Assembly: GCA_946402275.1 (NCBI GenBank) | Contig: CAMIVY010000026.1 | Coordinates: 1 to 41,720, forward strand | Direction of reading: 5' to 3' | Length of the DNA: 41,720 nucleotides | Source: an uncultured Prevotella sp. | Lineage (GTDB): Bacteria > Bacteroidota > Bacteroidia > Bacteroidales > Bacteroidaceae | Shown here: positions 38,570-41,720 of the stretch, piece after piece | How the letters are laid out: the number at the start of each line of letters is the position of its first letter | How positions within the stretch are numbered: position 1 is the first letter of the stretch | The notes under the pieces: model-generated | Database searches by the model: none | Seen by the model: the letters and a program-made list of their open reading frames with translations, nothing else | Told to the model about the DNA's origin: nothing | Translations under genes and position numbers: made by a program

Positions 38570-38603
38570 TTTAATGTTTAATCTTTAATATTTAATGTAA
38601 AAA
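38570..38603 (+). promoter_or_regulatory. TTTAAT-rich leader 1 before a GTG start
   Basis: TTTAATGTTTAATCTTTAAT followed by ATTTAATGTAAAAA directly precedes the GTG at 38604. Nearly the same string stands before the GTG starts at 39220 and 39657, so it is a conserved translation or transcription leader. Confidence 0.6.
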
Positions 38604-38981
38604 GTGATTGAAGAATTGAATAAGGAGAAGCGGCAGCTGCTGAACAGCTGGACGCTGGAGTTAGCAAACTGGTTGATAACGGAGCATAGCTTGAAGCGCA
38701 GCGAGGCTTTCCACAAGGCGCACCTGACACGCCAGCTGCTGGGCATGCTGGGCGAGGGCGTGGTGACGTTCTGCTATAAGAAGGCAAACGGTGAGGAGCG
38801 ACAGGCACGGGGCACGCTGTGCCACGGCATCTCTGACGACTTCGACCATTATGAGTATAAGGCTGAGGACGGCGACACGTTCGCCAATGTGCTGAGGCGC
38901 GGAGTTTATGTGTATTTCGACCTGGACTGCCGGTCCTTCCGGTCGTTCGCGGCGAAAAACATTCTATCGGTAGATGTTTAA
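38604..38981 (+). CDS. SH3-like beta-barrel (DUF2693-type) mobile-element protein
   Basis: A 125-residue protein with a GTG start at 38604, immediately after leader 1. The N-terminal half is helical (MIEELNKEKRQLLNSWTLEL). The C-terminal half (VVTFCYKKANGEERQARGTL, then YVYFDLDCRSFRSFAAKNIL) has the strand pattern of the DUF2693/SH3-like family found in Bacteroidales phages and conjugative elements: a VTFxYxKxDGxxRxAxGT strand and YFDLexxxxRSFxxxnl strand. Function unknown; proteins of this type are thought to be accessory phage proteins. Copy C and copy B of the palindromic repeat follow. Confidence 0.6.
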   Translation: MIEELNKEKRQLLNSWTLELANWLITEHSLKRSEAFHKAHLTRQLLGMLGEGVVTFCYKKANGEERQARGTLCHGISDDFDHYEYKAEDGDTFANVLRRGVYVYFDLDCRSFRSFAAKNILSVDV

Positions 38982-39020
38982 TATTAGGCACGGATGGACA
39001 CGGACTGCGCGACCTTATTT

Positions 39021-39107
39021 TTAGGCACGGATGGACACGGATGGACACTGTCTTTTGCCCTAGAAAATTCCGTGTATTCCGTGGCCATCCGTGCCCCAAA
39101 AAACTGA
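39021..39107. repeat. Palindromic intergenic repeat, copy B
   Basis: Differs from copy A (38466-38553) by one substitution (GTCTTTTG for GTTTTTTG) and one fewer C. The arms GGCACGGATGG (39024-39034) and CCATCCGTGCC (39084-39094) are intact. A partial copy (38984-39005) lies just before it. The rest of the spacer to 39183 has no gene that I can see. Confidence 0.8.
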
Positions 39108-39183
39108 GCGAAGCGCGCTCGACCTTTGGTTGCTTTCTTGAATGTACAAGCGTCTCCTTCGTCGCCGAGCGGCTCGCAAAGAA

Positions 39184-39219
39184 TTTAATGTTTAATCTTT
39201 AATCTTTAATGTAAAAAAA
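39184..39219 (+). promoter_or_regulatory. TTTAAT-rich leader 2 before a GTG start
   Basis: TTTAATGTTTAATCTTTAAT followed by CTTTAATGTAAAAAAA precedes the GTG at 39220; it differs from leader 1 by a substitution and two extra A. Confidence 0.6.
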
Positions 39220-39531
39220 GTGGAAAATGAGTTTGAAGTAACGGTGAGGCAGACGCTGGTGAAGACGGCGAGTGTGTTTACGGACGCTGTGCACGAGTGC
39301 GTGGAGCGTGACTACGACGCAACGACGGGCGGCTACGCATACACATCGTCTTTGGAACCTGACTGCGACCTGAACGAGCTGTTCGCAGAGCAGTACCGGT
39401 CTGCACTGGAGATAATCCGCTGTTGTGAGCAGATCTGCAAGGAGCTGCTGGACGAGGGACGGCGAAGGTGTGCGAAAGTAGATCTGGCGGAGTTGCGCCA
39501 AGACTGCGAATATTGGGAGTTAGAAGATTAA
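39220..39531 (+). CDS. Hypothetical mobile-element protein
   Basis: A 103-residue acidic protein with a GTG start right after leader 2. Mostly helical with several cysteines (VHECVERDYDATTGGYAY; EIIRCCEQICKELLDEGRRR). No motif I recognise. Start supported by the leader that is shared with the two neighbouring genes; a start further inside is not suggested. Same strand and spacing as other genes of the element. Confidence 0.5.
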   Translation: MENEFEVTVRQTLVKTASVFTDAVHECVERDYDATTGGYAYTSSLEPDCDLNELFAEQYRSALEIIRCCEQICKELLDEGRRRCAKVDLAELRQDCEYWELED

Positions 39532-39622
39532 ATTTCAGAAAAATGAAAAATTAAATTACGGCTTTCAGCCTTCAGATTTATTGCGCGGATGACCACCGCC
39601 GATATTATCTGAGCGAAGCAAA

Positions 39623-39656
39623 TTTAATTTTTAATGTTTAATATTTAATGTAAAAA
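39623..39656 (+). promoter_or_regulatory. TTTAAT-rich leader 3 before a GTG start
   Basis: TTTAATTTTTAATGTTTAAT followed by ATTTAATGTAAAAA precedes the GTG at 39657. The last 14 bases equal those of leader 1. A weaker version (TTAACATTAAATTAAAAATT) stands before the ATG at 41672. Confidence 0.6.
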
Positions 39657-40187
39657 GTGAACAAGAAACAATTGACTGAAGCGCAGATGCAGGAGCTGCT
39701 GCTGCGCATGAAAAAGAATTACACTTACGATGCTGCAACTGGCAGGCTGACCAGCAGCCGGCTGGGGCGTACGATAAGGGGTAAGAAGCGTGATAGATGT
39801 GGTTACTTATGCGTGCTTTGCAATTTGGACAAGCGACAGGTTTTTGTTTATCTGCACCATGCTGTCTGGGCGGTCTGCAAGGGCTGTTGGCCTACGCAGC
39901 AGATAGACCACATCAACGGTGACAAGACCGACAACCGCATTGAGAACCTGCGGGAAGTGAGCGGCAGTGAGAACAAGATGAACATGCTACTCCCGTGGAA
40001 GCCGAATGCAAAGACGGGGTTGCCAGGGGTGTACCCACATGGAAATAAGTTTCAGACAAGTATATATGGTAAATCGGTTTATTTCCACGACCCTTACGAG
40101 GCGTTCTACCATCTGACACTGCTCGGAAGAAGATACAAAGGAAATGAAGGAAATGAAAGAAATGAAAGAAATGAAGGAAATGAATAA
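39657..40187 (+). CDS. HNH endonuclease, phage/homing type with AP2-like tail
   Basis: A 176-residue protein with a GTG start. The HNH motif reads YLHHAVWAVCKGCWPTQQID, then HINGDKTDNRIENLREVSGS: the catalytic His-His pair, IDHINGDKTDNRIENL, and Asn-rich end typical of phage HNH nucleases. The C-terminal part (GLPGVYPHGNKFQTSIYGKS) resembles the AP2/DNA-binding domain that often follows. The last residues (KGNEGNERNERNEGNE) come from a nine-base repeat, GAAATGAAR, at 40140-40184. Likely a free-standing homing or packaging-type nuclease inside the element. Confidence 0.75.
   Translation: MNKKQLTEAQMQELLLRMKKNYTYDAATGRLTSSRLGRTIRGKKRDRCGYLCVLCNLDKRQVFVYLHHAVWAVCKGCWPTQQIDHINGDKTDNRIENLREVSGSENKMNMLLPWKPNAKTGLPGVYPHGNKFQTSIYGKSVYFHDPYEAFYHLTLLGRRYKGNEGNERNERNEGNE
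40140..40184 (+). repeat. Nine-base tandem repeat at the end of the HNH gene
   Basis: Five consecutive units of GGAAATGAA or AGAAATGAA. They encode the Asn/Glu tail of the nuclease; unit number could vary between strains by slippage without frameshift. Confidence 0.8.
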
Positions 40188-40219
40188 TGAAAAAGTATAA
40201 CAATTTTAACGTGTAAACT

Positions 40220-40552
40220 ATGAAAAAGGAAAATAACATTTTGCCTACCGTTGAGGAGGCTAAACAGCGCATTGAGTTGTACAACAACATGAAGCATGCG
40301 ATGCGTGATCTGTCGCACGACGAAAAGAAGCAGGTATTGCTGCTGCTGACCAAGTACTTGGATTTGATGGAGGGTTGCCAGCTCATGGAAAAGAGAATTT
40401 CCCTGGTCTATAATCTGTGCGCTGTCTTGATGTTCGAATATCTCTACAAGGCTGGGCAGTTTAGTGCAGCCAGGGTCGGCTTCAACCCCGACATCCGCAA
40501 GCAAATAGAGGACGTAATCATCACGATAGCCAAAGAACATGATGCAGATTGA
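40220..40552 (+). CDS. Hypothetical mobile-element protein
   Basis: A 110-residue, predominantly helical protein (MKKENNILPTVEEAKQRIEL; LTKYLDLMEGCQLMEKRISL; IRKQIEDVIITIAKEHDAD). No family recognised. It overlaps the next gene by 14 bases, which suggests coupling with the probable replication-related protein that follows. A short AT-rich gap (40188-40219) separates it from the HNH gene. Confidence 0.55.
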   Translation: MKKENNILPTVEEAKQRIELYNNMKHAMRDLSHDEKKQVLLLLTKYLDLMEGCQLMEKRISLVYNLCAVLMFEYLYKAGQFSAARVGFNPDIRKQIEDVIITIAKEHDAD

Positions 40553-41270
40553 AATAAACGAACAGACTGTCGATCGCCAGCTGGTCGATGCAGGGATGAA
40601 GAGTGACTATGAGGAGCAGGCGGTTCGCCTGCTGCTCTTCCACCTGTTTTGCGCCATCCGCTACTACCGCGACATGACCTATGCCGAGAAGGTCAAGGCT
40701 GGTTTCCTGTACCGCAAAAAGTTCAAGAACGACTACTCGCTCACAGGCTTCTTAAAAGAGCGAAAAAGAAAAAGAGAAAAGAAAAATTCCCCCCTGCACC
40801 CCTCTTATAAAGAAAGAGAGACGGAGGTGAAAGAAAAAGAGGAGAAAACACACACACACTTTACACGCGTTGCGGATTTGGATTTGGAGGAAAGAAAAAA
40901 AAGGTTCCTAGCGGAGTGTCAGTCATTTGGCAATCAATATGACCATAAGGAGATAAACAAGTTTTTCACTTACTGGTCTATGAAAGGACGGAAAGGTGGG
41001 AAGATGCGTTTCGAGAGAGAGGCCTATTGGGACACTGCGGGATGTATGGAACGATGGATGAATAACAATATTGCCGCTACCGATGAGAAGGCTATGCTCC
41101 AGCTTGAGAAAACAAAAGAAAGGGCAACGAAAGCAAAGAACACCGCCGACCAGCAGGCCATTGCCGCCAAGCGCGAAGAGGACAATGCACGGCTGGAACG
41201 TGAGATTGCCGAGCGCAAACAGGGGGCCGTGTCGTACGAAGAGTATCTGAAAATGAAAAGTGAAAAGTGA
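40539..41270 (+). CDS. Probable replication-associated protein of a mobile element
   Basis: A 243-residue protein (ATG 40539; ATG 40542 is equally possible). The N-terminal region (about 1-75) is helical, a charged low-complexity linker follows (KERKRKREKKNSPLHPSYKE), then a segment recurrent in Bacteroidales element proteins (FLAECQSFGNQYDHKEINKF, FTYWSMKGRKGGKMRFEREA, YWDTAGCMERWMNNN). The C-terminus is a long coiled coil. This layout is like the primase/initiator-adjacent proteins of Bacteroides phages, so a replication role is plausible, but the name is not certain. It overlaps the preceding gene. Confidence 0.5.
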   Translation: MMQIEINEQTVDRQLVDAGMKSDYEEQAVRLLLFHLFCAIRYYRDMTYAEKVKAGFLYRKKFKNDYSLTGFLKERKRKREKKNSPLHPSYKERETEVKEKEEKTHTHFTRVADLDLEERKKRFLAECQSFGNQYDHKEINKFFTYWSMKGRKGGKMRFEREAYWDTAGCMERWMNNNIAATDEKAMLQLEKTKERATKAKNTADQQAIAAKREEDNARLEREIAERKQGAVSYEEYLKMKSEK

Positions 41271-41273
41271 AAA

Positions 41274-41459
41274 ATGAAGGCAATGACAAGAGAGGAACTG
41301 GCCTATAGGGCCGGGGTTGACAGAAAGACGTTTTACAGTTATCTTAGTCGTCACAAGGACGAGCTCTGCGCTATGGGCATGAGGCCGCGCGAACGACTGC
41401 CGCCCATCGTCGTGAAGTGGATAGCAGACAACTATGGCGTCAGCATCGACGATGAATAA
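41274..41459 (+). CDS. Small helix-turn-helix protein
   Basis: A 61-residue protein: MKAMTREELAYRAGVDRKTF, then YSYLSRHKDELCAMGMRPRE. REELAYRAGVDRKTFYSYLS is a typical helix-turn-helix segment, similar to DUF4248-type regulators in Bacteroidales elements. ATG at 41274 follows three bases after the previous stop; ATG at 41283 is an alternative. Likely a regulator in the element. The 212 bases to the next gene carry direct repeats. Confidence 0.6.
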   Translation: MKAMTREELAYRAGVDRKTFYSYLSRHKDELCAMGMRPRERLPPIVVKWIADNYGVSIDDE

Positions 41460-41506
41460 TGTCCAATAATGGGGAATTTTGTCCCATAATGTCCAATAAT
41501 GGGGAA
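41459..41506. repeat. 18-bp direct repeat after the HTH gene
   Basis: ATGTCCAATAATGGGGAA lies at 41459-41476 and 41489-41506, a 30-base offset, with a related TTGTCCCATAAT between. The first copy overlaps the HTH gene stop. Further on, GAGTAAT (41579-41585) and ATTACTC (41590-41596) form a short inverted repeat. Possible operator or origin elements before the next gene. Confidence 0.6.
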
Positions 41507-41671
41507 ACACCATTCTTCGGCTTTGTAATTTTGCAAACGGATTTGAGAAAGAGCCGCGGAGAATTCCGGATAATCCAAGAGTAATTTCAATTACTCCGAA
41601 AGTAATGGCGCATTCGCTAGTGAACAGTGAATAGTGCTTAGTATTAACATTAAATTAAAAATTAAAAAATT

Positions 41672-41720
41672 ATGGCATTGGAATTGAATTTGACAAAGAA
41701 CACCAACGACGCCATTCAGG
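41672..41720 (+). CDS. Start of a further mobile-element gene, cut by the window end
   Basis: ATG at 41672 begins MALELNLTKNTNDAIQ and remains open to the last base. The AT-rich leader before it (41647-41671) resembles the TTTAAT-type leaders of upstream genes. Too little is present to name a family. Confidence 0.5.
   Translation, partial: MALELNLTKNTNDAIQ

Noticed and set aside
38578..39099. Minus-strand 173-codon frame between the palindromic repeats
   Set aside because: Both ends consist of repeat DNA, and the plus-strand DUF2693-like gene explains the middle.
1..41720. tRNA or rRNA genes
   Set aside because: No cloverleaf-type sequence with a GTTCRANYC-like T arm or rRNA motif was noticed on either strand while reading; a covariance search was not possible.

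Overview
The window looks like a chromosomal segment of an anaerobic, glycan-degrading member of the Bacteroidales, probably Prevotella or a close relative. Evidence seen in the sequence: promoters of the Bacteroidetes form TTTG-N20-TAnnTTTG recur (e.g. 1660-1691, 2589-2620, 28404-28435, 28691-28722, 29557-29588, and 6267-6298 on the minus strand); Shine-Dalgarno sequences are mostly absent; and the protein families are typical (DUF4251, DUF2490, HU-like proteins with an extra domain, ORF6N proteins, a GTPase-impaired EF-G paralogue, an SSS/GH31/GH127 sugar operon). No rRNA, tRNA or CRISPR array was seen.

Layout. 1-6.3 kb: a partial amidohydrolase, an esterase relic, an HU-like protein, a small operon with a HARE-HTH-like protein and two membrane proteins, a hotdog thioesterase, a truncated panE, a DUF4251 lipoprotein and a very cysteine-rich exported peptide. 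6.3-15.4 kb: a five-gene minus-strand operon (beta-helix protein, GH31, SSS symporter, dihydropyrimidine-dehydrogenase-like enzyme, GH127) for uptake and cleavage of a plant-type oligosaccharide. 15.4-20 kb: a corrinoid methyl-transfer locus made of a UroD-type methyltransferase, a MetH-reactivation-like protein and a 957-residue fusion of UroD-type, homocysteine methyltransferase and cobalamin-binding domains. This fusion has no pterin-binding domain. 20-28.2 kb: hemW, an EF-G2-like factor, a DUF2490 protein, a Na/phosphate symporter preceded by a four- to five-unit 11-bp repeat that looks like a Pho box, and a PhoR/PhoB-like two-component pair.

28.2-41.7 kb is accessory DNA. Two related ORF6N modules, the first internally deleted, flank a HigBA-type toxin-antitoxin pair. 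Next comes an AT-rich three-gene cassette (31.08-36.06 kb): a DEDDh-type exonuclease with two zinc-ribbon repeats and a C-terminal membrane anchor, a GIY-YIG nuclease with seven tandem zinc-ribbon repeats, and a SIR2-like protein. I regard this as the best candidate for an undescribed, probably anti-phage, system. It is followed by a lipoprotein, an orphaned antitoxin with a truncated RelE-like toxin, an S24 peptidase regulator and the left part of a mobile or prophage-like element. In that element three consecutive genes start with GTG behind near-identical TTTAAT-rich leaders, and 87-bp palindromic repeats lie between genes.

Two genes (hemW and the response regulator) carry in-frame insertions that look like simple intergenic repeat DNA read as protein. 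Decay is common: the esterase, panE, ORF6N and RelE fragments all keep recognisable motifs. All family assignments come from reading motifs by eye; no database search was run.
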